From DASWIG01 sp965371445 (lineage in GTDB: Bacteria; Acidobacteriota; Thermoanaerobaculia; Multivoradales; J023), in the NCBI GenBank assembly GCA_965371445.1, contig CBDUYN010000026.1, positions 10,547 through 74,546 of the forward strand: a stretch of 64,000 nt of DNA. Direction: 5' to 3'. Under the pieces are notes generated by a model. That model did not search any database, was not told the DNA's origin, and saw only the letters and a program-made list of their open reading frames with translations. Made by a program: the position numbers and the translations under genes. This document shows positions 1 through 8,604 of the stretch, one piece after another; position 1 is the stretch's first letter; every line of letters starts with the position of its first letter.

Positions 1-2
1 AA

Positions 3-368
3 GCTGCCTTTCGGGAGGTACGGCTGAGCTTCAGCCCGTCGACGGTGATCCCGGTCTTCGTCGGCGGAAAAGCCGTGCCCAACAACGTCGTACGCAGCGT
101 CGCCGGCTTTTTTATCCTCTACTTCACGAGCTGGGCCCTGGGGACGTTCGTCCTGACGGTCGGCGGCACGGATCTGGAGACCTCGGCGTCGGCGGCGATC
201 GCCACCCTGGGCAACATCGGCCCGGGTCTCCACGAGGTCGGGGCGACGAAGAACTTCGCCTTCTGGAGCGACGCCCAGAAGCTCGTGATGATCGTCCTGA
301 TGTGGCTTGGCCGGCTCGAGGTCTACGCCATCGCGGCGCTGGTGACGGTCGGCTTCTGGCGGAGATAG
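3..368 (+). CDS. trkH: Potassium uptake protein, TrkH/KtrB family (C-terminal part)
   Basis: The reading frame enters from the left edge and ends at the TAG at 366-368, so only about 121 C-terminal residues are present. TrkH/KtrB proteins are the membrane subunit of a K+ uptake channel built from four M1-P-M2 repeats. The visible part fits the last repeat: a pore helix followed by the filter-like stretch ATLGNIGPGL near 200-230, and a final membrane segment ending in LGRLEVYA, which is typical of the family's C-terminus. A GTG at 45 is not a credible start because the frame is open and family-like upstream of it. A TrkA/KtrA partner is not in the window. Confidence 0.88.
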   Translation, partial: AAFREVRLSFSPSTVIPVFVGGKAVPNNVVRSVAGFFILYFTSWALGTFVLTVGGTDLETSASAAIATLGNIGPGLHEVGATKNFAFWSDAQKLVMIVLMWLGRLEVYAIAALVTVGFWRR

Positions 369-372
369 CTGC

Positions 373-3303
373 TCACTCGGTAAAAATCTGCGTCTCCACC
401 TCGGCCGTGTCGCCCGAGACCGCCGGTACCGGCAGCTCGATGTAAAAAGTGGTGCCTTCGCCGAGCTGGGTGTTGAGAGAGATCTTGCCTTGCATGCCGT
501 TCATCAGGCCCTTGACGATGGAGAGCCCCAGCCCCGACCCGCCAGCGCTGCGGGTCGCCGTCGAGTCGACCTGGGTGAATTGCTCGAAGAGGCAGGCCTG
601 GAACTCCTCGGGGATGCCCGGCCCGTGATCGGCCACCGAGATTTGCACCCAATCGTCCCGGCGGTTGGCCGAGACCGTGACCCCCTCGCCCTCGCAGGAG
701 AACTTGATGGCGTTCGAGAGGAGGTTGTTGAGCACCTGGATCAAGCGGTCGCGGTCAGCCATGATCCGGAGCTTCTCGGAAACCTCCTCAATGTGGATGT
801 CGATCTTGAAGGAGTCGGCGAGCGCCTGGATGCCCCGCACGGTCTCGGTCAGGAGCTCCCGGACGCCGATGTCCGTCAGGCGGTAGACGATCTTGCCCGC
901 CGCCAGCTTCTGGACGTCGAGGAGGTCGTTGATCAGCTGGTGGAGGCGGTTCGAGTTGCGGTGCGCCACGGAGACGAGCTCGTGGACGCGCTCCGGGTTG
1001 CCGGCGAGGCGGCCGCTCTGTAAGAGGCCCAGCGAGGCGATGATCGAGGTCAGCGGAGTGCGCAGCTCGTGGCTCACCGTGGAGATGAACTCGGTCTTCA
1101 TCCGGTCGACGATCTTGCGCTCGCTGATGTCGCGGAAGATGCCGCGGGTGGCGACCGGCTTGCCGTCGACGAAACGGCAGTTGAGGTTGCCCTCGACGTA
1201 GATCTCGCTGCCGTCCTTGGTGACGAAGATCACCTCGAGGCGGTCCACGCTCTCGCCTTGGGAGACCTTGTCGAGGATCTCGGAGAGACGCTCGTGCTGA
1301 TCCTCGCGGACGACGTCCCAGAGAGTCATCTGGGCGACTTCTTTTTCCCGGTAGCCGAGGGCTTCCTTCCAGGCCCGGTTGACGAATTGAAAGCGGCCTT
1401 CCGGGGAGACGCTCTGGACGAGGTCGCTGGTGCTTTCGATCAGGTCCTGGTACTTCGCCTGGCTGGCGGCGAGCGCCGCCTGGGCCTGCTTGCGGTGCAT
1501 GGCGGCACCGAACGTCCGCGCCGCGGTGCGCAGCACCTCGAGCTCGGCGAGCGAGAACTCGCGGTCCTTGTCGTCGTCCTCGAGGTAGAGGTAGCCGAGC
1601 CAGACGGTCGAGACGAAGATCGGGACCACGGCAAAAGAGTGGACGCCCCGCGACTCAAGGGCCTCGCGTTCCGGCGCCGGCAGGTCGCGGGTTCTTCCCT
1701 GGACCAGGCGCCCCTGGCGCAGCTGGCGCTCCCAGCGTGGAAACAACAGGTCCTCCCCGTGCTCGATCCCGAGCGGCGCCATCTGCCGCGCCGCGAGCGT
1801 GGTCCAGGTGTCGTCGAGGCCGCCCTGGAGAACCCGCGGGACTTCGACCCTTCCCAGGTGGATACGGCGGACCCCGGTGGCCTTGCGGAGGCTCTCGAGC
1901 ACCTCCTCGACGCTCGCCTCCCAAGGCGTCTCGGCCAGAAAGCGCTCGGCGGCGAGACCGACCGCTTCGAGGATGCGGTCGCGGCGCTCCAGGGCCGCCT
2001 CGATACGCTTGCGCTCGCTGATGTCCTCGCACAGGGTCACCAGGCCGAGGGGCCGGTTCTCATCGTCGCGCACCATGTCGGAGACCAGCCGCACGGGGAA
2101 GATCCGGCCATCTTTCGTGATGTTGGTGCGCTCTCGCGTCCAGGGATGGAGAAAAATCGAGTCGGAGTTCTCGGACGGCGGCGAGCCGACGGAGGAGAAG
2201 ATGCTGGCGTTTTGGCCCATCAGCTCCTCGAGCGTGTAGCCGTGCATGCGCGCGTCGGCGAGGTTGGTGTAGAGGATCTTGCCCTCCGGACCGCTGATGG
2301 TGACCCCGAGGCTCATCGTCTCGACGGCCTTTTCCAGCATCTTGAGCGACCGCTCGGCCTCGCGGCGCTTCCCCTCCTGGTCGGTCAGCTCCTGGTCGAC
2401 CCGCACGAGCTCCTCGGTCTTGGTGCGCAGCTCGTCGCGCGCCGACTCGAAGTTGCTCATCGCGTTCTCACGGCTGCGCTGCACGTGGACGTAGTCCAAG
2501 ACGATGCCCAGGAGGAGCGTCGCGTAGACCGCGACCTTGCCCAGGTGGGCGGCCATGAAGTGGCTGTCGTAGGGATGGAGCGACCCCAGGGCCACCTCCA
2601 GCTGCACGGCGACCTGCGCCAGGGTGCTGAGCGTCAGCGCGTGGGAGAGGACCGTCGGCTTCTGCCGGTGGAGCTCGGGGAAGACGATGACGCCGGCCAG
2701 GACGAAGAGGCCGAGAGGGACGAGCTCCCAGGGCCTGGGGAGGAACGGATTCGTCTCGTGGAGCATCTGGGGCGAAGCTCCCGCCGGCTTCAAGAAGGCG
2801 ACCGCGGCCGCGACCGCACCCAGCCCCAGGCCCGTCGCGACGATCGCGAGGGCACGGCCCGGTTTTTCCGAGCGGAAGAAGGCGACGACACCGCCGACCA
2901 GGAAGGCAAAGGCCATGTGCATGCGCGACACCCACCAGAGCCAGAGCATCGCTTCGTCGTCCACCGCCGTGGTGGAGAAAATCCCGAAGGCGTGAACGGC
3001 GTCGAGCCACGCCACGACCGGCAGCACCGACGCCAGGATCATGGCCTCGGGCTGGCGCTCGGTCAGGCAGTAGGTCAGGGCGAACCCGGCGATGACCAGA
3101 GCCAGGACCGCCGCAGTCCACTCCAGGAGCCCATGGGCAAAAGCCGTGGTCGCCGCTTCGAGGTCGAGGCCCAGGTCCAACCCCGCCAGGGCCAGAAGCG
3201 ACGGCACGAGCGCGACGAGCGCCGAGATCCAGAGCAGGATCGGGGCGATTTTCAGGTCGCTCAGGCGTAAGCCCAGCAGGGTTTGCCAGCGCAGGAGTCT
3301 CAC
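373..3303 (-). CDS. Membrane sensor histidine kinase (7TM-like input, PAS-GAF-PAS, HisKA, HATPase)
   Basis: About 976 residues from the chosen GTG at 3303. Order: a hydrophobic N-terminal block of seven or so membrane segments (roughly 10-290, MASE-like), a coiled coil, a PAS domain (about 320-440), a GAF domain (about 455-610), a second PAS (about 620-740), HisKA with the H-box motif SHELRTPLTS near residue 744, and HATPase_c with the glycine-rich GGSGLGLSIVKGL. It should autophosphorylate on the H-box histidine and signal to a receiver. The single-domain response regulator just upstream on the same strand is the likely partner. A GTG at 3387 would extend the protein, but the extra 28 residues look non-coding and would cover a perfect palindrome, so the internal GTG is preferred. 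The stimulus is unknown. Confidence 0.9.
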   Translation of the reverse strand: MRLLRWQTLLGLRLSDLKIAPILLWISALVALVPSLLALAGLDLGLDLEAATTAFAHGLLEWTAAVLALVIAGFALTYCLTERQPEAMILASVLPVVAWLDAVHAFGIFSTTAVDDEAMLWLWWVSRMHMAFAFLVGGVVAFFRSEKPGRALAIVATGLGLGAVAAAVAFLKPAGASPQMLHETNPFLPRPWELVPLGLFVLAGVIVFPELHRQKPTVLSHALTLSTLAQVAVQLEVALGSLHPYDSHFMAAHLGKVAVYATLLLGIVLDYVHVQRSRENAMSNFESARDELRTKTEELVRVDQELTDQEGKRREAERSLKMLEKAVETMSLGVTISGPEGKILYTNLADARMHGYTLEELMGQNASIFSSVGSPPSENSDSIFLHPWTRERTNITKDGRIFPVRLVSDMVRDDENRPLGLVTLCEDISERKRIEAALERRDRILEAVGLAAERFLAETPWEASVEEVLESLRKATGVRRIHLGRVEVPRVLQGGLDDTWTTLAARQMAPLGIEHGEDLLFPRWERQLRQGRLVQGRTRDLPAPEREALESRGVHSFAVVPIFVSTVWLGYLYLEDDDKDREFSLAELEVLRTAARTFGAAMHRKQAQAALAASQAKYQDLIESTSDLVQSVSPEGRFQFVNRAWKEALGYREKEVAQMTLWDVVREDQHERLSEILDKVSQGESVDRLEVIFVTKDGSEIYVEGNLNCRFVDGKPVATRGIFRDISERKIVDRMKTEFISTVSHELRTPLTSIIASLGLLQSGRLAGNPERVHELVSVAHRNSNRLHQLINDLLDVQKLAAGKIVYRLTDIGVRELLTETVRGIQALADSFKIDIHIEEVSEKLRIMADRDRLIQVLNNLLSNAIKFSCEGEGVTVSANRRDDWVQISVADHGPGIPEEFQACLFEQFTQVDSTATRSAGGSGLGLSIVKGLMNGMQGKISLNTQLGEGTTFYIELPVPAVSGDTAEVETQIFTE

Positions 3304-3359
3304 GTTTACTTCTCTTGACAAGGAGGTGGGGCGAGGCGCCTCTACACGCCACCGCGCGT

Positions 3360-3383
3360 AGTGTAACCTTGTTGGGTTACACT
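3360..3383. promoter_or_regulatory. Perfect inverted repeat between response regulator and histidine kinase genes
   Basis: Arms AGTGTAACC (3360-3368) and GGTTACACT (3375-3383) are exact reverse complements around a 6-nt centre. It lies in the roughly 100-nt spacer between the leftward response-regulator stop (3406) and the preferred kinase start (3303). No T-tract follows on either strand, so an operator or an mRNA hairpin is more likely than a terminator. Confidence 0.5.
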
Positions 3384-3405
3384 CCACCTTACGAGACCTG
3401 GGGGT

Positions 3406-3798
3406 CTACGGCTTTTTTGCCGCCCGCTCCCAGATCTGCTCGACCTGCTCACCGAGCTCCATGGGATCAAACGGCTTGACGATGACCTCCAATGCACCCA
3501 GCCTCAGGTACTCGGCGATCTCGTCGGGCTGCACCTTGGCGGTGACGAAGATCACCGGGGTCGCGGCGAGCGTTGGCTTCTTGCGCAGCTCCTGTAGGGT
3601 CGAGGGCCCGTCGAGCTCCGGCATCATCACGTCGAGCAGGATCAGGTCGGGCGCGAAGCCTTCCGCTTTTTCGAGGGCCTCGAACCCCGAGCTGCACACT
3701 TCGAGCTCGAAGCCGGCCAGGTCTCTTAAGGCCAGGCCCGCGACGATTTGGATGTCGAGGTCGTCTTCGACGAGCAAGATGCGGCGCAGCTCCCCCAC
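3406..3798 (-). CDS. Single-domain response regulator (CheY-like receiver)
   Basis: 130 residues, a stand-alone receiver domain with no output domain. The acidic pocket LLVEDD is at residues 8-13, the phosphoacceptor aspartate lies in DLILLDVMMPELDG (about residue 55), and the conserved lysine is in VKPFDP near 109. It is transcribed leftward ahead of the large histidine kinase, which suggests a kinase/receiver pair. Without an output domain it probably works by protein contact or as a phosphorelay intermediate. An OmpR-family regulator is divergently encoded next door, so the kinase may have two clients. Confidence 0.9.
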   Translation of the reverse strand: MGELRRILLVEDDLDIQIVAGLALRDLAGFELEVCSSGFEALEKAEGFAPDLILLDVMMPELDGPSTLQELRKKPTLAATPVIFVTAKVQPDEIAEYLRLGALEVIVKPFDPMELGEQVEQIWERAAKKP

Positions 3799-3907
3799 AG
3801 GTCCTCCTTCGGGGTTAGAATCCTCTGTCGAGTCTACTCAAAAACCCGATGCGAGGACGAATCCTGATGTCGATCGACCCCTTGAACCGCGATAAGGTTG
3901 GAAAGCT

Positions 3908-4639
3908 ATGAAGACAGGCCTTCCCTCGCTGGACGAGCCGGGCGCGGCCCAGCGAATCCTCGCCGTCGACGACGATCCGGACATCCTCCAGATCGTACGC
4001 TACACCCTGGACCTCGAGGGATTCGAGATCGCCACGGCGACTTCGGCGGCGGACGCCCTGGAGTGGATCCGTCAGAACGGGTTGCCGCACCTGGCGATCG
4101 TCGACATCATGATGCCCGGCACCAACGGCATCGACCTCTGCCGTGAGATCCAGAAGTTCTCCGACCTCCCGGTGATCATGCTCACCGCGGTCGACGAGGA
4201 GAAGACCGTGGTCTCGACCATCGAGGAGCTCGCCGAAGACTACGTGACCAAGCCCTTCAATCCGAAGGAGCTGGCCGCGCGGGTGAAGCGCCTGATGCGG
4301 CGCCTGGGCGATTTCTCCTACACCATGGCGCCGTTGACCGAGATCGACGAGCACCTGTCGATCGACTTCATGAACCAGAAGGCCGTCGTCGATGCCAAGA
4401 CCGTCTCGCTCACCCCGACGGAGACCAAGCTCCTTCATATCGTGATCCGCTCCAGCGGCCGTACGGTGACCACCGACTACCTGCTGCGCCGCATCTGGCC
4501 CATGGACGAGGTCTTCGAAGACACGCTGCGGGTCCACGTCCACCGGCTGCGGCAAAAAATCGAGCCCGAGCCCAGCTCGCCCCGGTATCTCATCACCCAG
4601 CGCGGTGCCGGCTACAGCTTCCTCCCGGTCAAGAAGTAG
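3908..4639 (+). CDS. OmpR/PhoB-family response regulator with winged-helix output
   Basis: 243 residues. The N-terminal receiver (about 15-130) has the acidic pocket AVDDDPD, the phosphoacceptor aspartate in AIVDIMMPGTNG and the lysine in VTKPFNP. A Trans_reg_C winged helix follows (about 145-240), with the usual TPTETKLL and VHVHRLRQKIEP segments and a C-terminal GAGYSF wing. It should bind direct-repeat promoter sites when phosphorylated. The gene is divergent from the single-domain receiver and histidine kinase, an arrangement typical of co-regulated signalling genes. The target promoters cannot be read from the window. Confidence 0.93.
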   Translation: MKTGLPSLDEPGAAQRILAVDDDPDILQIVRYTLDLEGFEIATATSAADALEWIRQNGLPHLAIVDIMMPGTNGIDLCREIQKFSDLPVIMLTAVDEEKTVVSTIEELAEDYVTKPFNPKELAARVKRLMRRLGDFSYTMAPLTEIDEHLSIDFMNQKAVVDAKTVSLTPTETKLLHIVIRSSGRTVTTDYLLRRIWPMDEVFEDTLRVHVHRLRQKIEPEPSSPRYLITQRGAGYSFLPVKK

Positions 4640-4643
4640 TCTT

Positions 4644-4748
4644 CTACTGGGAGCGCCGGCGTCTCGCCGGCCCGCGGGCGTAGGCCCGCGTATCCGGAAG
4701 TAGGGGGACTTCGTCCCCCGGCCGGCGGGACGCCGGCGCTCCCAGTAG
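4644..4748. repeat. 105-nt cloverleaf-like inverted-repeat element
   Basis: The outer 11-bp arms CTACTGGGAGC (4644-4654) and GCTCCCAGTAG (4738-4748) are perfectly complementary. They enclose four successive hairpins, each with a perfect 7-bp stem: 4655-4671 (loop TCT), 4673-4690 (loop GTAG), 4703-4719 (loop TTC) and 4721-4737 (loop GGA). It fills the whole gap between two convergent genes. The first and last hairpins are related in sequence, and a third related copy lies at 59078-59102. A REP/BIME-like mobile or bidirectional-termination element is the likely class; no T-tract is present. Confidence 0.85.
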
Positions 4749-4754
4749 GAAAAC

Positions 4755-6734
4755 CTACTCCTCGGGCGGCCGGGTGGCGAAGTCGGCTTCGACCTGCCGG
4801 GTACCGGCCTCTTCGGCCTGGGTCCCGGCGAGACGGGTCGAGTGGAGCGTCACCATCTGGGTGCGCACCAGCTCGCTACGCTCCGGGAGCGCCCAGGGCA
4901 GCTCCTCGAACTGCCATTCGAGCTCGAGACGAGCCGCCATCCTCTCGCACCGACGCGCCACCTCCGCGGCAGCCTGTGGACGCTTCGCCGGGTCTTTTTC
5001 GATAAGCTGGGCGACGATCTTGGAAAGTGCCTCCGGAACGTCCGGATAGACCCGATCGATCGGCGGCGGGTCGTGGTAGAGCGTGTTCATGACGGTCAAG
5101 CGCAGGTTCTTGGCGGCGAAAGGGTGCTCCCCGGTCAGGGCCTCGTGGAGAAGCACACCGAGGGCGAAAAGATCGCTCCGCGGCGAATACCCGGCTCCCT
5201 CGAGGCTCTCGGGGGCAATGTAGCCCGGCGTGCCGCAGATCGTGTCCCGCGACGGGTTGGCCGCCGTGATGGCCTGGGAGATGCCGAAGTCGCTCACCTT
5301 GATCGAGTGGTCGCGGCCGAGCAACAAGTTCGCAGGCTTGACGTCCTGGTGCACCCGGCCGTGCTCGTGGGCGGCCTCCAGAGCTCGCGCCACGGCGCCG
5401 GCCACGAGCACCGCCTGGCGCCAGTCGAGGCGTCCCTGGGCCGCGACCAGCTGCTCCAAGGTCACGCCGTCGACGAATTCCATGGCGATGAAGGCCGCCT
5501 TCCCCTCGTCGGCCATGTCGTAGACCGTGACGATGTTGGGATGGCTGAACCCGGCGCTCGTGACCGCCTCCCGGCGCAGCGCCGTGATCAGCTTCTCGCG
5601 CCGGTCCGGCTCGCTCGCCAGGCGGATGGTCTTGAGCGCCAGGGGACGCTCGAGCTTCGGGTCGTAGCCCTTGAAGACCGTCCCCATCGCCCCGGAGCCC
5701 AGCACGTCGACCACCTGGTAGCGGCCGAGGAAGACCTTGTCGAGTTTTTCGCGGTCGCGCACCCGTTGCTCGAGGATCGCAAACGACGCCTCGAGCTGGG
5801 CGATCTCCGAGCCGCCGCTCGCGGCCCGCTCTCCGATCAGGCCCTGCTGCGCATGGAGCAAACGGCGCAGCGGACGCACCACCGTGGCGTTGGCACCCGC
5901 CGAGATCCCAAGCGTCAGCGCGAGCGCCAGGATCACCGCGACCCAGGTGGCGCGCCGGATCTGCTCGCGCGCCACGTTGACGACCCGGGCGCTCTGGCGC
6001 GACAGCACCGCCCAGGGAAGGGCCGGGACCAGGGCAAAGGCGCCGACCGCTTCCTCGGTTGCCGGGGTGTTGCCGGAACGCAGGTTCCCTGAGAGAGCCA
6101 GCTCGCGGAGCGGCTCGGGAAACGCCGAGAGGTCGCTCTCGGGCCCGAAGAGGACCTCGCCGTCGAGCGTTGCCAGAGCCAGGTAGGCCTCGTCGCCGAG
6201 CTCGTTGGCGGCGATCTCCTCGCCGAGGTCCTCGACGCTCGCCACCAGGACGACGTCGCCCAGCTGCTCAGGAAGCGGCTCGCGAATGCGCAGCCAGCGA
6301 CGCTCCAGGCGAAAGACGCCGGCCGGGGGCGCCTCGGCGTCGTAGATCGCCTCCGCCGCGAGCTCCTCCCTCCACTCGGGACGGCGGGCCAGGAGCACCG
6401 ATTCGCCGGCACTGTTGAAGACAGCGACGGCGGCGATCCGCTGCTGGGCGTAGAGCGTGCCGCGCAAAAGCTCCGCCGCCGCTGGCGAACGCGCCGACGT
6501 GTAGAGCACCGGATTCGTGGCCACCGAGCGGGCCTGCGAGCGCAGGCCCTCGACGAGCGCCGAGATCCGCGACGCCGTCGTCCGGGTGGCCACCATGTGG
6601 GTGCGGTGGACCTGCTCGCGCAGCGCGTCCTTGTTGGCCCGCAGCTGGTAGAAGCTGATGGCGATGGGCAAGAGACCGGTGGCCATCAGCATCAAAACCG
6701 TCTTGGTGAGCAGAGACAGTTGGATCCTCAACAT
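4755..6734 (-). CDS. Membrane sensor Ser/Thr protein kinase (extracytoplasmic sensor, HAMP, Hanks kinase)
   Basis: 659 residues. A transmembrane helix at about 9-27 is followed by a periplasmic region of some 230 residues (Cache-like by architecture), a second membrane helix at about 262-282, a HAMP-like stretch containing VRPLRRLL, and then a Hanks-type kinase (about 337-610). The kinase has the glycine loop LGSGAMG, the ATP lysine in ALKTI, HQDVKPANLL as catalytic loop and VSDFG. The usual arginine of HRD is glutamine, making it a non-RD kinase that may not need activation-loop phosphorylation. The layout joins histidine-kinase-style input to a Ser/Thr output, the reverse of PknB order. It is the last gene of a leftward operon, 19 nt after the LysM/FecR gene. 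Confidence 0.9.
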   Translation of the reverse strand: MLRIQLSLLTKTVLMLMATGLLPIAISFYQLRANKDALREQVHRTHMVATRTTASRISALVEGLRSQARSVATNPVLYTSARSPAAAELLRGTLYAQQRIAAVAVFNSAGESVLLARRPEWREELAAEAIYDAEAPPAGVFRLERRWLRIREPLPEQLGDVVLVASVEDLGEEIAANELGDEAYLALATLDGEVLFGPESDLSAFPEPLRELALSGNLRSGNTPATEEAVGAFALVPALPWAVLSRQSARVVNVAREQIRRATWVAVILALALTLGISAGANATVVRPLRRLLHAQQGLIGERAASGGSEIAQLEASFAILEQRVRDREKLDKVFLGRYQVVDVLGSGAMGTVFKGYDPKLERPLALKTIRLASEPDRREKLITALRREAVTSAGFSHPNIVTVYDMADEGKAAFIAMEFVDGVTLEQLVAAQGRLDWRQAVLVAGAVARALEAAHEHGRVHQDVKPANLLLGRDHSIKVSDFGISQAITAANPSRDTICGTPGYIAPESLEGAGYSPRSDLFALGVLLHEALTGEHPFAAKNLRLTVMNTLYHDPPPIDRVYPDVPEALSKIVAQLIEKDPAKRPQAAAEVARRCERMAARLELEWQFEELPWALPERSELVRTQMVTLHSTRLAGTQAEEAGTRQVEADFATRPPEE

Positions 6735-6753
6735 GACTGTCGCCTCTTCGGTC

Positions 6754-8604
6754 TCAACGGCTCGCCGGCTCGAAGGGCCAGGCGAGCCGCGAACGGTTCC
6801 CCAGGGCGTCGACCGTGTCGATCACCAGGACCTCCCGATCGTCGTCGCTGATCAGGATCTGGTAGCTCATCTTCTCCACCCCGCAGACCGGGTCGACGGC
6901 CTGGATCCTCAGCCCCTGCTCCCGGGTCACTCTCACTCCCAGGGTCGGGAAGGAGATGGGCTTCTTACGTGCCCGCACCAGGATGAAGGGCTTGTCGGAG
7001 GCGATCTCCCATTCGCCGTAGCGCATCGTGAGCCACCGGACCTTGCTGCTGGTCCAGACGAGCGGCGAGGCGTCGGTTCCCCGGAGCCGGGCCCAGTAGC
7101 CGGGCTCCTTGGTTCGCGTCGAGGCCGTCGCCTTCATCTCCTCCGCCACGCCGCTCCTGCGTCCCAGCTCGGCGCCGTCCTCCTCGCCCCAGCGAATCTC
7201 CGGAGGGTCCGGGTCAAAAAGGAAGCTCCGCGAGCCGGCAACCGCCTGGCGCCGGTGGTGGTCGACCGCCAGCACGCCCACGGAATGGGCTCCGGTGGAG
7301 AAAGGGGCGCGCCAGCCTTCGGAGGTGGCCTCGGTACCGTCGAAAAGCGGCAGCCAACGCTTCAAGTCGGGGGTCGGTTCGACCTCGGCCTCGATGACGG
7401 TCCCGGGACCGATGACCAGCCGGTCGGCGACCCCGACCTTGGGACCGTGGAAGCGGAAGACGACGCGCGGCGGCACGAAGGCGGGCAGGGCCTCGACCCG
7501 GGAATAAGTCCGCGGCGAGCCCGGATAGCCGTCGAGGCCCGAGGCGCTGGTCGCGGTGACGCGCCAGAAAAACTCTCCCATCGCATCCTTGACTTCGTCG
7601 AGAAGAGGCTCTGGGAAGCTCCAGGAGGTCTCCGCGATCCCGGTGGCCCGGCCCACGAGCTCGCCGCATTCCGGATCCCGGCAGACTTCGAGCGTGTAGG
7701 AGCGGGCGCCCGGGACCGCCTCCCAGGCAAAAGACGGATCGGAGTCCCACTCGGAGCCCGCTTCCGGCTCCAGGGCCCGAGGCGCTTCGAGCAGCTTCTC
7801 GGGCGGCGAGGGGGGTTCGCCCGGCGTGACCGAGGAGCCCATTCCCTCGGCCACCTCGACGCTTTCGCCGACGGCTTCGAGGTCGCTCGACCCCTCGTAG
7901 ACCATCAGCTGTCCGACGCCTTCCCGGACCCGGTTACGGGTCCGGAGCGCGGCGCCCTCGGCGGCTGCCCGCGGCTTGGCGAGGGCGGCCTCGCCCAGCT
8001 GGATCTCGATCTTAAGCGTTTCCGGCGAAGAGATGCCCGCGAGGTCCGCTTGCCCGTACTCGATCTCGATCAGCTGCCGATCGACGATCGGCACCTGCGG
8101 CGGCTTCTCCTCGCCGAGGATCACCAGCGTTTCCTCGGTCAAGTAGAGCTTCGTCTGGTCGGGGAATTCGAGCTCCGCCGAGGCACCCTCGTAGGTCTGG
8201 ACCTCGTCGAGGGGCAACAACAGGTCGTTCGGAAGGGCGCCTAGCCACTCGCGGGGATCAAGCTTGTCCTCGACACGCCGCGACTTGCGGGCGAGGCGCG
8301 CGGTCTCCTCAGGTAGCTCTCGGACCAGGATCTTGAGAGTCTGTCCCGGACGGATGACATGGGGGTCTTGAAGGCCGGGGTTCAAGCGCCAGTTCTCCCT
8401 CCAGCGCTCCGAGGTGCCAAGGTAATGGGCGGTGATGTCTTCCAGGGTGTCTCCGGGACGCACCACGTGCTGGCCCACGGTCTCTACCGGAGGCGGCGGC
8501 TCGGCTTCCTGCGCCACGCCGGGCCACGCCGCCAGGGCGAAGGCGAGGAGCGCTGGGGAGACTATCCTCGAGATCATCTCGCTCATCTTATCCCACCAGC
8601 TCAA
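6754..8604 (-). CDS. Secreted LysM and FecR-domain protein
   Basis: 616 residues. A signal peptide (about 10-31, ending near GVAQE) leads to a LysM domain (about 43-93, with HVVRPGDTLEDI and HVIRPGQTLKIL), which binds peptidoglycan. A FecR-like region follows (about 130-215), then a proline- and glutamate-rich spacer, a fibronectin-III-like region (about 262-350) and further beta-rich segments. The ATG overlaps the stop of the upstream diguanylate cyclase by four bases (ATGA), so the two are translationally coupled. LysM/FecR proteins of this type occur in the cell envelope; here it may serve as a wall-anchored input for the sensor kinase encoded next. That link rests on gene context only. 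Confidence 0.85.
   Translation of the reverse strand: MSWWDKMSEMISRIVSPALLAFALAAWPGVAQEAEPPPPVETVGQHVVRPGDTLEDITAHYLGTSERWRENWRLNPGLQDPHVIRPGQTLKILVRELPEETARLARKSRRVEDKLDPREWLGALPNDLLLPLDEVQTYEGASAELEFPDQTKLYLTEETLVILGEEKPPQVPIVDRQLIEIEYGQADLAGISSPETLKIEIQLGEAALAKPRAAAEGAALRTRNRVREGVGQLMVYEGSSDLEAVGESVEVAEGMGSSVTPGEPPSPPEKLLEAPRALEPEAGSEWDSDPSFAWEAVPGARSYTLEVCRDPECGELVGRATGIAETSWSFPEPLLDEVKDAMGEFFWRVTATSASGLDGYPGSPRTYSRVEALPAFVPPRVVFRFHGPKVGVADRLVIGPGTVIEAEVEPTPDLKRWLPLFDGTEATSEGWRAPFSTGAHSVGVLAVDHHRRQAVAGSRSFLFDPDPPEIRWGEEDGAELGRRSGVAEEMKATASTRTKEPGYWARLRGTDASPLVWTSSKVRWLTMRYGEWEIASDKPFILVRARKKPISFPTLGVRVTREQGLRIQAVDPVCGVEKMSYQILISDDDREVLVIDTVDALGNRSRLAWPFEPASR

Noticed and set aside
1069..3270. 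Long plus-strand frame opposite the histidine kinase
   Set aside because: Antisense to a kinase with complete motifs; composition typical of a GC-rich shadow frame and no domain visible.
3304..3387. Upstream GTG start for the histidine kinase
   Set aside because: The added 28 residues are not family-like and would place a perfect palindrome within the gene; GTG 3303 is a simpler start.
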